Source: Oscillospiraceae bacterium (lineage in GTDB: Bacteria > Bacillota > Clostridia > Oscillospirales > Ruminococcaceae). From it: a stretch of 13,747 nt of DNA. The notes beneath the pieces are model-generated. The model did no database searches. It worked only from the letters and a program-made list of their open reading frames with translations, and was not told where the DNA came from. Positions 1 to 7,076 of this stretch are shown piece after piece. The stretch covers positions 1 to 13,747 of the forward strand of contig JAHHUD010000042.1 in NCBI GenBank assembly GCA_020024185.1, given 5' to 3'. How positions within the stretch are numbered: position 1 is the stretch's first letter; each line of letters begins with the position of its first letter. The position numbers and the translations under genes are program-made.

Positions 1-159
1 AGTCAAGACATTTTTAATTATATAGTGTATATTTCTATGCCATATCTCGGCCTTAAATTTAAATTTAATAATTATTTAATAATTTATTCTTTTTAATCTA
101 TTTGTTTTTATATATTCAAATAATAAATATTACCAAATTTCAATCTTATCCTTATAGAA
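1..159. other. AT-rich intergenic DNA at the left edge, downstream of the kinase gene
   Basis: No gene is supported here. A minus-strand frame is open from about position 68 to the left edge, but it has no ATG, GTG or TTG start with a ribosome binding site. No convincing terminator follows the kinase gene, so its transcript may continue leftwards into further polysaccharide genes outside the window. Confidence 0.5.
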
Positions 160-852
160 TTACTTATAGTAATTTTCATATCTTTTACCATAATATCTTC
201 CATATCCGTAATATTTATTTCTATGATAATCAACTTTATTTAAAACTACGCCAAGCACAGGACACTTTGTGTTTTTTAGTTTTATCATAACATCTTGTGC
301 CATACGTCTTGGAACACTTCCAGATTCAATAAGTAAAATTGAACCATCACACTCTTGTGCAACAATAGCAGCATCTGTTACCAAACCAAGAGGTGCCGCA
401 TCTACAAAAATATAATCATATTGGTCTTTAAGTTTATCAAACAATACTTCTCTTAAATGTCTAAAAGCAAGTATTTCTGCTGGGTTTGGAGGAAAAGCTC
501 CTGCTGGCATCAAATTTAGTCCTTTTAATTGTGTTTCATAAATAGTTTCATCAAGGTGACATAAACCAGCTAAATAATGTACCAATCCGTATTTAATATT
601 ACCTTTTACAACCAAATCTTTAACAACAGACTTGCGTATATCCGTATCCACCAAAAGAACATTTTTACCCATCTCTACAAAAGTACGTGCAAGTTCTCTT
701 GTAACTGTTGATTTGCCTTCACTTGCAAAACAACTAGTAATTATAATTATTCTCTTATCGTCTCCGCACAATAATATATTTGTACGTAAACTTTTAAGTT
801 CTTCTTCTATGCCATAAGGCAATTCCTTGATATTTAAAACAAGCTGTTGCAT
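160..852 (-). CDS. cpsD: CpsD/CapB-type bacterial tyrosine kinase (BY-kinase)
   Basis: Cytoplasmic autophosphorylating tyrosine kinase of the kind that controls capsule or exopolysaccharide assembly with a membrane activator of the CpsC/Wzz type. The 230-residue length fits the Gram-positive form, where kinase and activator are separate proteins. Visible motifs: Walker A around residues 40-49 (ASEGKST), Walker A' at 66-73 (LLVDTDIR), Walker B at 147-154 (YIFVDAAP), and a C-terminal tyrosine cluster at Y214, Y215, Y217, Y220, Y221, Y225, Y228 and Y229, which is the usual phosphorylation site. The ATG is preceded by GAGGAG at a spacing of 8. It lies 45 bases downstream of the phosphatase gene and is probably co-transcribed with it. 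The P-loop has A-S-E where P-G-E is common, but the catalytic GKST is intact. The matching activator is at 4327-5061, not adjacent. Confidence 0.93.
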   Translation of the reverse strand: MQQLVLNIKELPYGIEEELKSLRTNILLCGDDKRIIIITSCFASEGKSTVTRELARTFVEMGKNVLLVDTDIRKSVVKDLVVKGNIKYGLVHYLAGLCHLDETIYETQLKGLNLMPAGAFPPNPAEILAFRHLREVLFDKLKDQYDYIFVDAAPLGLVTDAAIVAQECDGSILLIESGSVPRRMAQDVMIKLKNTKCPVLGVVLNKVDYHRNKYYGYGRYYGKRYENYYK

Positions 853-897
853 TTTATTACTCCTCTATAAAAGTATTTTATATATAAAATAAATATT

Positions 898-1626
898 TTA
901 CATATTTAGAATCTTTGGATTTTCTATAAATATGTTGTGCCATTGTTTATCTGACAATTTACGTTTTAAGTATGTGGCACACTCTCCTATATTTGGTGCT
1001 CTCCAATCTATGTGGTGTGAATCTGACGCAATAAAACTAATTGTCCCACGTTTTAGTTGATTCATGCAATAAAATTTTCGTTTTAAACCTGCTTTTCCTA
1101 AAACTGCTTCTGCATTTATTTGCAAACTATATCCTTCTTCATATAGTTTTTTTGCAAAATCCGGTTCATTTAAAAAACAATCATATCGTTCAATATGAGC
1201 AATGATAGGGTTTAAACCAGCTACCTTTACTTCTTTTAAATATCTGTAAATATCACTTTTATCATGCTTATTAGAAAACTCTATTAATATAAAATTACTG
1301 TTTCCCATAGGCTTTACTTTACCATTGTGTAATAATTCCAACAATCCTTTGTCACAATGATATTCTCTGCTGAGATAAAGCTTTGGTGCGTCGGGGATAG
1401 ATGATGCTACTTCACAAAGTCGTAGAAATTGTAAATCAACCTTATCTTGAGGTGTCTCAAACATTTTATATCTAAGATGAGGAGTACAATATATAGTGCT
1501 TACTCCTTGGTTTATTTGAGCATACAATAATTGTTTTGCTTCTTCTAAATTTTCAGCTCCATCATCAACATACGGCAGTATATGACAATGTACATCTGTT
1601 AAACCTAACATCTTTATTGCAGACAT
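898..1626 (-). CDS. cpsB: CpsB/YwqE-type PHP-domain tyrosine phosphatase
   Basis: Predicted metal-dependent phosphotyrosine phosphatase that reverses phosphorylation of the CpsD kinase's tyrosine tail. It is 242 residues long. PHP-domain metal ligands are visible in order: D11-x-H13-x-H15 (DVHCH), D21/D22, TPH ending at H50, E116, H144-x-E146-R147 (AHIER) and D202-x-H204 (SDSH). The start is set at the ATG at 1626 because GAGG lies about 8 bases upstream of it. The frame extends eight codons further to a TTG at 1650, but that codon has no ribosome binding site and would put the GAGG inside the gene. A strong terminator for the upstream surface-protein gene (1693-1730) separates this gene from the rest of the locus, so it probably has its own promoter in 1627-1692, although I see no clear one. 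Confidence 0.9.
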   Translation of the reverse strand: MSAIKMLGLTDVHCHILPYVDDGAENLEEAKQLLYAQINQGVSTIYCTPHLRYKMFETPQDKVDLQFLRLCEVASSIPDAPKLYLSREYHCDKGLLELLHNGKVKPMGNSNFILIEFSNKHDKSDIYRYLKEVKVAGLNPIIAHIERYDCFLNEPDFAKKLYEEGYSLQINAEAVLGKAGLKRKFYCMNQLKRGTISFIASDSHHIDWRAPNIGECATYLKRKLSDKQWHNIFIENPKILNM

Positions 1627-1692
1627 TAAAACATCCTCTTTTCTATGCAAATATGTAATATAATTTATAAAATTATATCCATTTTTTCAAAT

Positions 1693-1730
1693 AAAAAGTC
1701 TCTTACAGATTTCTCTGGAAGAGACTTTTT
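1693..1730 (-). terminator. Rho-independent terminator after the surface-protein gene
   Basis: A 12-bp perfect stem (1693-1704 pairing with 1719-1730, AAAAAGTCTCTT with AAGAGACTTTTT) carries an inner CAGA/TCTG extension in the loop. Read on the minus strand it ends in TTTTTATTT. It lies 56 bases past the stop codon of the SPQTA protein gene and would end the CpsC-sortase-LCP-surface protein transcript. The flanking A and T runs mean it could also work on the plus strand. Confidence 0.88.
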
Positions 1731-1785
1731 GGGGCTAGGGGCTAATTTTTAGTTAAAATCTCTACTTAATATTATTTCTTTAATA

Positions 1786-2421
1786 TTATTTCTTTTTGCG
1801 AGAAACAAAACCTGCACCAAGACCTGCTGTCATCAAAGCACCGAAAGCTACAGCAACCATATTTGCATCAGCTGTTTGTGGTGATTTTACAGCTGCTGGA
1901 GCTGTAGAACCAGAGTTATTTTGTGAGCCACTGTTACCTGCGTTGTTACCTACATTAGCTGTTTTGGAAACAACTATAGCAACTGGAGAGAAGCTTTTAA
2001 ATATACCTGTTACTGTGCCAGCATTTGGATCATATTTGCCTGTAACTTTTTCCCATGCTGTACCATTAAAGTGTAAAACGTCAACTGTTGAATCAGCTGC
2101 AACACTACCAACTTTAAATGTCAATGTAACTGTTTCACCATCTTTAAGAGAACCTTCTGAGATTGTGATGTCTTGATAGTTTGCACTAACAAGTTCTTTA
2201 CCTGAACCTAAAACTGCAGAAACATTTTTTTCTAATTTTTCTTTAACTTCTGTACTTACAGTATTTTCACTTTTTACAGTGATGCTTGTACCATTGCTAG
2301 ATGTAACTTTATTACTTTCGAGTTGTACTCCAGTATCAGTAACACTGCCCACTGCAAATGCTGCTACACTTATAGACATTGTTGCAACAACTGTCAAAAG
2401 TGCTGAAACGAATTTTTTCAT
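1786..2421 (-). CDS. Small secreted protein with SPQTA sortase sorting signal
   Basis: A 211-residue exported protein, probably anchored to the wall by the adjacent class B sortase. Residues 1-23 form a signal peptide (KK, hydrophobic core, AFA end). Residues about 25-152 are a beta-rich domain, with a segment at 98-151 containing FNGTAWEKV and FKSFSPVAIVV, a pattern I associate with clostridial surface proteins. Residues 153-178 are a Gly/Asn/Ser-rich spacer. The sorting signal follows: SPQTA at 180-184, a hydrophobic stretch at 188-206 and a basic RKKK tail. SPxTG-like signals are known substrates of clostridial SrtB enzymes; here the last residue is Ala. AGGAGGT sits 7 bases before the ATG, the best ribosome binding site in the cluster, suggesting high translation. 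The function of the exposed domain is unknown. Confidence 0.85.
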   Translation of the reverse strand: MKKFVSALLTVVATMSISVAAFAVGSVTDTGVQLESNKVTSSNGTSITVKSENTVSTEVKEKLEKNVSAVLGSGKELVSANYQDITISEGSLKDGETVTLTFKVGSVAADSTVDVLHFNGTAWEKVTGKYDPNAGTVTGIFKSFSPVAIVVSKTANVGNNAGNSGSQNNSGSTAPAAVKSPQTADANMVAVAFGALMTAGLGAGFVSRKKK

Positions 2422-2494
2422 TTTATCTACCTCCTGTATGATTTAAAAATATATGTTTAACAATGTGCCCCTGTACACTGCCAAACGGCATAAA

Positions 2495-3493
2495 TTAGTT
2501 TGCTGGTGTATAAAAAGTTTTAATTACAAGTTCACGTAGAGCAACTTCATCTAAATGAAATTCATCGTGATTACCTTCTTTATTATCACCTGGCAACATT
2601 ACTACACTATCGGAAAATTCAAATTCAGAAATTTGCTGAATTGTATCTGCATCAATGTCACTTTCCATATATGGTTCTGCAACTTTCTTCAATATTTCGA
2701 TACTTGTATTCCCGAGACCTTTAATTTTAGAAACTAATGTTCGCATTACAAGAATATGTCTTTTCATTCGCACATTATTGCTTCCAAATTCTTTTGTGTC
2801 TCTATAGCGTATAAATTTATAAGCTTCTTCACCGCTAAGCTTAACAGTTTGACCTTTAGTGTATTGTTTATCTAAAATTTTATAGTTATCATCCATTGTG
2901 ATGGTAATTCCACCAATATTATCAATAAGTGTTGAAATACCATCCATTGTTAAAGCTGCTGTTGCATATATTGGAATATCATACATCATTTCTGAAACTT
3001 TGTTTTTCATAATCCAGTTACCACGTTTCATATTATCTGCAACTGTATATTGCAATGCAATTTGCATATTATCGGATCTAATATATGCATTATCTTTCCC
3101 ATATACATCTACATTAACGATGGTATCTCTTGATATTCCTATAACATCAATTTTCTTAGTCTTTTTATTCATAACTAAAAGTGCAATTACATCAGCTCTT
3201 CCGCCTGCCTCATGTATAAGATTAGTTGATTCTATTTCTTCTACACTTTTATCAATACCTAACAATAAAATTGTTTTAATATCCGGATTGCGATTATATG
3301 TTACACCATCTATGGTTATTGTTGAACCATCAAATTTATCATCACCGCTATTATAGATATTTGTCATATCATCTGACCTATCTATTTGAGGTTTTACTGA
3401 TGACATTGCAAGTATATATCCCGCAATAACAGAAACCATTAAAACAAATATTGATATTGCAATCCATAATTTTTTATTACTTTTTTTATTCAT
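2495..3493 (-). CDS. LCP-family (LytR-CpsA-Psr) glycopolymer ligase
   Basis: LCP proteins transfer undecaprenyl-linked glycopolymers such as teichoic acid or capsule onto peptidoglycan on the outer face of the membrane. This 332-residue protein has one N-terminal membrane anchor (residues 9-30) and an extracellular LCP domain from about 73. Conserved LCP residues are present: R99 and D101 (GRADVIALLVMN), R122-D123 (GISRD), the DNIGG motif at 191-195, and the arginine group R229, R231, R242 and R245 (FIRYRD then VRMKRH). The ATG lies inside the last codons of the upstream sortase gene, giving an 8-base overlap and probable translational coupling. The surface-protein gene follows after 73 bases with no convincing terminator between them. 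Confidence 0.92.
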   Translation of the reverse strand: MNKKSNKKLWIAISIFVLMVSVIAGYILAMSSVKPQIDRSDDMTNIYNSGDDKFDGSTITIDGVTYNRNPDIKTILLLGIDKSVEEIESTNLIHEAGGRADVIALLVMNKKTKKIDVIGISRDTIVNVDVYGKDNAYIRSDNMQIALQYTVADNMKRGNWIMKNKVSEMMYDIPIYATAALTMDGISTLIDNIGGITITMDDNYKILDKQYTKGQTVKLSGEEAYKFIRYRDTKEFGSNNVRMKRHILVMRTLVSKIKGLGNTSIEILKKVAEPYMESDIDADTIQQISEFEFSDSVVMLPGDNKEGNHDEFHLDEVALRELVIKTFYTPAN

Positions 3494-4277
3494 CCCCTAC
3501 ATACTCCGCAACTACTAAATAACGTTCATTTGGTCTTCTAGTAACACATGTACTTAAAGTAATGATTTTACTGTCAGAAGTTATTTCTACATCATCTAAT
3601 ACGTGACTACTCAAATTTCTTGAATCATATAATGAGTCTATAAATGCTTTCTGCCCGGATTCTGTTGAAAAATCATATTCATATGGAATATATCTATTAT
3701 CATATAATACTGCTGCAAAAACACGATAAACTCTTTTTTCTGTAGGAGTATATATTACTATATCTCGTTTTTCTTCAATTAATTTTGGGTCCATATACCA
3801 CTCAAGATTATTGAACATAGTTCCATTTTCCATGTTATGAGCATATATAAGAGTATTAAAATCAGAAAAATCTTTTGCATTTAGTTTTTCGGTATATACA
3901 GAACCTGGCAATCCAGAAGCATGGTCTACGGTGTGGTACAAATAATAGCTATCATTTGTAGGATGCTGTAAAATTGGATAATGAATATTTAAATGATCAA
4001 TATCTATCCACGCATATATATCGGGGTTACGCTCTTTCAATGCTTTAAAATCAATTGGGATTTCAACTGGTTCTTTATCTGATTCGGATGAATTTTGTTC
4101 GTCTAACTGTGAGTCGATAGAATCAGCATCTTTATCACTACTACTATGAGCCAAATTATTTAATTCATCATACGAATTTTTTAAAATTGTAGAACGTATA
4201 AAATAGTAACTTAAATACATTACTGAAATAGATGCGATTATAAGAAAAATTATTAATAAAAATTTTTTATATTTCAT
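3486..4277 (-). CDS. srtB: Class B sortase
   Basis: Membrane-anchored cysteine transpeptidase that cleaves a sorting signal and links the protein to the cell wall. It has 263 residues, with an N-terminal membrane anchor at 6-27, a Ser/Asp-rich linker at 45-70 and the sortase fold from about 82. The catalytic triad is visible: H147 in IYAHNM, C244 in TLSTC and R252 in PNERYLV. The YPILQH segment at 100-105 and the TLSTC signature are class B features. The gene lies 49 bases after the CpsC-like gene and overlaps the LCP gene. Its likely substrate is the SPQTA protein two genes downstream. No clear Shine-Dalgarno precedes the ATG (only an AAAGAAAG-like tract), so translation may be weak or coupled. 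Its place inside a capsule control cluster is unusual. Confidence 0.93.
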   Translation of the reverse strand: MKYKKFLLIIFLIIASISVMYLSYYFIRSTILKNSYDELNNLAHSSSDKDADSIDSQLDEQNSSESDKEPVEIPIDFKALKERNPDIYAWIDIDHLNIHYPILQHPTNDSYYLYHTVDHASGLPGSVYTEKLNAKDFSDFNTLIYAHNMENGTMFNNLEWYMDPKLIEEKRDIVIYTPTEKRVYRVFAAVLYDNRYIPYEYDFSTESGQKAFIDSLYDSRNLSSHVLDDVEITSDSKIITLSTCVTRRPNERYLVVAEYVGDE

Positions 4278-4326
4278 GCTATTATAATACTTTCTTTAAA
4301 AACCACTGTAACAAAATAAACACATG

Positions 4327-5061
4327 CTATGATTTTTTATTTTTTCTTTTATCCATATTTTTAGCAACATTCTCAATTGGAATAGCTGCCAAAGTGCTTG
4401 CTCTAAGATATTTTTCAACATCGTCTGCACTTTTAATGGTATCATCAAGCATATATGTTATAATTATAATTCCTAAACAAACAATAAATCCTAAAATAGC
4501 TCCTAGTAAAATATTTTTTCCTAAACTTGGAGATGAAGCTTTTTCTGCTACAACAGAATTTTCAACAATTGATGGCTTGTCTGTATTCATTACTTCTGCC
4601 ACCCTAGAGCTTAAAGAATTAGCCATTTCATTGCTGATATCAGCAGCTAATTGTGGGTCTGGATTTTCAACTGTAATTTTAAGTATTCGGCTATTAGGCA
4701 AATTCTCTACAGTGACAGTTTTTACAAAGTCATTATAATTAGTTTCTAATCCCAATGTAGAGATAACTCTTTCAACAACCGGTCTACTTGTTCCTAAAAT
4801 TTCAAAATCCGAAGCGAGTTGTGCACCCATCTGCAAATCTGCTAATGACGTAATACTTGTTGTTTTGGTAAATATGTAAATTTGAGATGATGATTTATAA
4901 ATTGGTGTAACAAACAATTTTGTTGAAATGCCTGATATTATTGCACCTAATATAGTTGCCACTATAATCCAGCTAATTTTTTGCACTAATACATTAAAAA
5001 TATCAAGTAAGTCAATTTCTTGTTCAATATCTTCATTAAATATATTTTCCTGAATTTCCAT
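4327..5061 (-). CDS. cpsC: CpsC/Wzz-type chain-length determinant and kinase activator
   Basis: Polysaccharide co-polymerase that controls chain length of exported polysaccharide and activates the CpsD-type kinase through its cytoplasmic tail. It has 244 residues and the standard two-helix topology: TM1 at about 30-50, an extracellular domain at 51-182, TM2 at 183-204 and a basic cytoplasmic tail at 205-244 ending in KRKNKKS. The ATG is preceded by GGGGA at good spacing. It is the first gene of a probable operon with the sortase, LCP and surface-protein genes. In most Firmicutes this gene is directly followed by cpsD; here cpsD lies four genes away. Substrate polysaccharide cannot be told from the sequence. 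Confidence 0.92.
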   Translation of the reverse strand: MEIQENIFNEDIEQEIDLLDIFNVLVQKISWIIVATILGAIISGISTKLFVTPIYKSSSQIYIFTKTTSITSLADLQMGAQLASDFEILGTSRPVVERVISTLGLETNYNDFVKTVTVENLPNSRILKITVENPDPQLAADISNEMANSLSSRVAEVMNTDKPSIVENSVVAEKASSPSLGKNILLGAILGFIVCLGIIIITYMLDDTIKSADDVEKYLRASTLAAIPIENVAKNMDKRKNKKS

Positions 5062-5148
5062 TTTATTTCCCCAATTTTATTTTATTTACCATAATCTATA
5101 TAGTACTTTGTTATATGCAAACGATATTTTATCATTCATATCTTAATC

Positions 5149-5177
5149 ATAATATAATATTCTTACATTTTTTTCAA
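5149..5177 (-). promoter_or_regulatory. Sigma-A-type promoter for the CpsC-sortase operon
   Basis: On the minus strand, -35 TTGAAA (5172-5177), a 17-base spacer and -10 TATTAT (5149-5154) predict a start near 5142 and a leader of about 80 bases before the cpsC ATG. Such matches are common in DNA this AT-rich; this is the best-placed one I found in the gap. Confidence 0.5.
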
Positions 5178-5317
5178 TAATTTTAATTATTTTTGTATAA
5201 TATACTATATTTAATCAATATTTTGCTCAAAAATATGTTATTTTGTCGACTTTTGTACAAAAATATAATAATTGTTTTTATTTTGTAATTTGTTGTAATT
5301 TAGTTTTTATATTTTCG

Positions 5318-5369
5318 CCTATTTGTATAGTCATTGTTTTTAAAACAACCTATATGCATAGTCATTATT
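5318..5369. repeat. Imperfect tandem repeat, 2 x 21 bp, 31-bp period
   Basis: Two copies at 5318-5338 and 5349-5369 share 18 of 21 positions (core ATAGTCATT). The start-to-start distance of 31 bp is about three helical turns, so both copies face the same side of the DNA. They lie in the 404-base gap (5062-5465) between the stand-alone LCP gene and cpsC, about 140-200 bases upstream of the predicted cpsC promoter. The rest of the gap is very AT-rich and holds no supportable gene. A regulator binding site is possible but no family is recognised. Confidence 0.45.
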
Positions 5370-5465
5370 GTCAATATTAAATGTCATTTTTTATATAATT
5401 CTAATACTATTTATTTTATTTAATATCATTATTTTTTCAATCCAGTAATACTGCGATTATATATT

Positions 5466-6494
5466 TTATCCGTATATAAATTCTTCTAAAATTTCTGAAT
5501 TTTTCTCAAAATCAACAGCAAACATTCTTCTTCCACCCATGCCTTCCATACTGCCAAAAGTACCTTTTGCAGGCATAGTCATCTCTTCGACAGTAATTCT
5601 GTTATATTTTAATGCAAGTGGCAATAAGCTTGTTATTTCTTTTTGAGTAAAGTTTGTTTGTACTAAAGGTAAAACTTCATTAAGAAGTTTATTTAGCTCT
5701 AATATTGTTAAATTTTGTGTTTGCTTTATAGCTTCATTTATAACTTTTCTTTGGCGTTCTATACGTTTCCAGTCATCATCTATAAATCTTATACGTGCAT
5801 ATTGTAAAGCATCATATCCATCTAGATGATTTATCCCTGGATACACCTTTGCTTTTGTTGTTACATTTGTATAAACAAGTCCATTAAGACCCTTTGCTTC
5901 AAGTTCGGTAATATCAATATCGATACCACCCATAGCATTTATTGCTTTTTCAAATGTAGCAAAGTTAACACGTACATATCTATTTACATCGACTTTAAAG
6001 CACTCTCTGATTTCTTTCATCATTAAGTCAGCTCCACCATATCTAAATGTATGTGTTAGCCAATCCCATTGTCCTTTATATTTATCATTAAGTATTGGCA
6101 TACCTATGCCTCTTTGAAAGCTTATAAGTTTAACTTCCATTGTTTTCTTATTTAAAGAAAGCAACATACAAGAGTCTCCCCTGCTATCATCACTAAACTC
6201 TGGAGTTCTCTCATCAGTTCCGATTAATAATATGTTTAATACATCCCCATGAGAAACAATGTCTCCTTCTGACTTTATGGCTTCTGTGTCTTTAAGTCCA
6301 GATGTTGCATATTCCATTGCATCTGCCTCTGCTTTTACATCTTCATCATTCTCATCAATTTTACCTACATTCGAAACTGTACCATCACTATGTTGTAAAA
6401 GGTTTATTTTTGATGTATAAAATCCCCATACCATAGCTACTGCAATAGAAAATAAAATTAATATAGACAGTAAAATCTTATTCTGTTTTTTCAT
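5466..6494 (-). CDS. LCP-family protein, subfamily lacking the RD-motif aspartate
   Basis: Second LCP protein, 342 residues, with one N-terminal membrane segment (7-24), an acidic linker (45-80) and an extracellular LCP domain from about 86 (LNILLIGTDER). Conserved residues include R105 and D107 (SRGDSCMLL), DWLTHTFRYGGADLMM around 144-159, NAMGG at 186-190, and the arginine set R234, R236, R244 and R247 (YARIRFIDDDWKRIERQR). The usual Arg-Asp of the LCP motif reads R128-G129 (SFQRGIGMPI), so the aspartate is absent. From memory a clostridial subfamily shares this, so it need not be an inactive enzyme. It stands alone behind its own promoter, with no clear terminator before cpsC. Its likely role is transfer of a wall glycopolymer, or regulation of that transfer. 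Confidence 0.9.
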   Translation of the reverse strand: MKKQNKILLSILILFSIAVAMVWGFYTSKINLLQHSDGTVSNVGKIDENDEDVKAEADAMEYATSGLKDTEAIKSEGDIVSHGDVLNILLIGTDERTPEFSDDSRGDSCMLLSLNKKTMEVKLISFQRGIGMPILNDKYKGQWDWLTHTFRYGGADLMMKEIRECFKVDVNRYVRVNFATFEKAINAMGGIDIDITELEAKGLNGLVYTNVTTKAKVYPGINHLDGYDALQYARIRFIDDDWKRIERQRKVINEAIKQTQNLTILELNKLLNEVLPLVQTNFTQKEITSLLPLALKYNRITVEEMTMPAKGTFGSMEGMGGRRMFAVDFEKNSEILEEFIYG

Positions 6495-6604
6495 AAATTT
6501 CTTTTAACCTCGATACAATTATAATATTATTTTTAGTTATTAATTGCGCATTACTATTAAAAAATGTATATTTTAAAAGCTATATGATTTATAAGCATTA
6601 CATA

Positions 6605-6633
6605 AATGTATCACTTCATTATTATTAAGTCAA
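6605..6633 (-). promoter_or_regulatory. Sigma-A-type promoter for the stand-alone LCP gene
   Basis: On the minus strand, -35 TTGACT (6628-6633), a 17-base spacer and -10 TACATT (6605-6610) predict a start near 6598 and a leader of about 104 bases. A TATAAT closer to the gene (6518-6523) has no matching -35. The remaining stretch 6634-6828 is featureless AT-rich DNA. The ATG itself has only a weak, distant GAGG. Confidence 0.5.
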
Positions 6634-6828
6634 TAACTTATCCTATTTTATTTTATATTTTACACATATTATATTGTCTTTTTTCAAATTATGGTTAATG
6701 AATAATTATATTTTAAAAAGTTACACAATTATTTATTATTTAATTTTTTTAATAAATTATATTATGTTTTTAACAAATATATCCGTAAAATGTATATTTA
6801 ATTTTAATTATATATTTAATTAATTGAA

Positions 6829-6856
6829 AAAAGAGATACATCAATGTATCTCTTTT
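6829..6856 (-). terminator. Rho-independent terminator after copA
   Basis: A perfect 12-bp stem (AAAAGAGATACA at 6829-6840 pairing with 6845-6856) with a TCAA loop is followed on the minus strand by a T run. It starts 13 bases past the copA stop codon and ends the ferredoxin-membrane Fe-S protein-copA transcript. Confidence 0.88.
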
Positions 6857-6869
6857 AAATTATAATATT

Positions 6870-7076
6870 TTAGTTAACAGCTACAACAGTATAGCCTGCG
6901 TCTGTAACAACTTTTGTCAAATCTTCTTTCGTAATATTTTCTGCACAATCAACATATGCTTCTTTCTTTTCCAAGTTAACTTCTGCTTTAGAAACACCTT
7001 CCAAAGAGTTTAAAGCTTTTGTTACAGCCATTTGGCAATGTGCACACATCATACCTTCAATTTTCATTGTATACAT
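6870..7076 (-). CDS. Possible internally initiated CopZ-like copper chaperone
   Basis: In frame inside copA, the sequence AAAAAGGAG (GGAG at 7086-7089) lies 9 bases before an ATG at 7076, exactly at the boundary between the low-complexity linker and the C-terminal HMA domain. Initiation there would give a 68-residue protein starting MYTMKIEGMMCAHC, the usual size and layout of free CopZ copper chaperones. What is seen is the site and the spacing; that it is used is inference. E. coli copA is known to make a short chaperone from its own reading frame by frameshifting, so a double product has precedent. The alternative is the leftover of a former separate copZ gene fused to copA. Confidence 0.42.
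   Translation of the reverse strand: MYTMKIEGMMCAHCQMAVTKALNSLEGVSKAEVNLEKKEAYVDCAENITKEDLTKVVTDAGYTVVAVN

Noticed and set aside
1..68. Open minus-strand frame at the left edge that could be the start of a next polysaccharide gene
   Set aside because: It runs into a stop upstream without any ATG, GTG or TTG start or ribosome binding site, so no gene can be supported.
1627..1650. TTG start at 1650 for the phosphatase
   Set aside because: The GAGG ribosome binding site lies between this codon and the ATG at 1626, which fits that site properly.
2479..2490. TGCC-AAAC-GGCA hairpin between the LCP and surface-protein genes as a terminator
   Set aside because: The stem is only 4 bp and no T run follows, so read-through is more likely.
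5443..5453. CAGTAATACTG dyad just past the stand-alone LCP gene as a terminator
   Set aside because: The stem is 5 bp and AT-rich, and is followed on the minus strand by A-rich, not T-rich, sequence.
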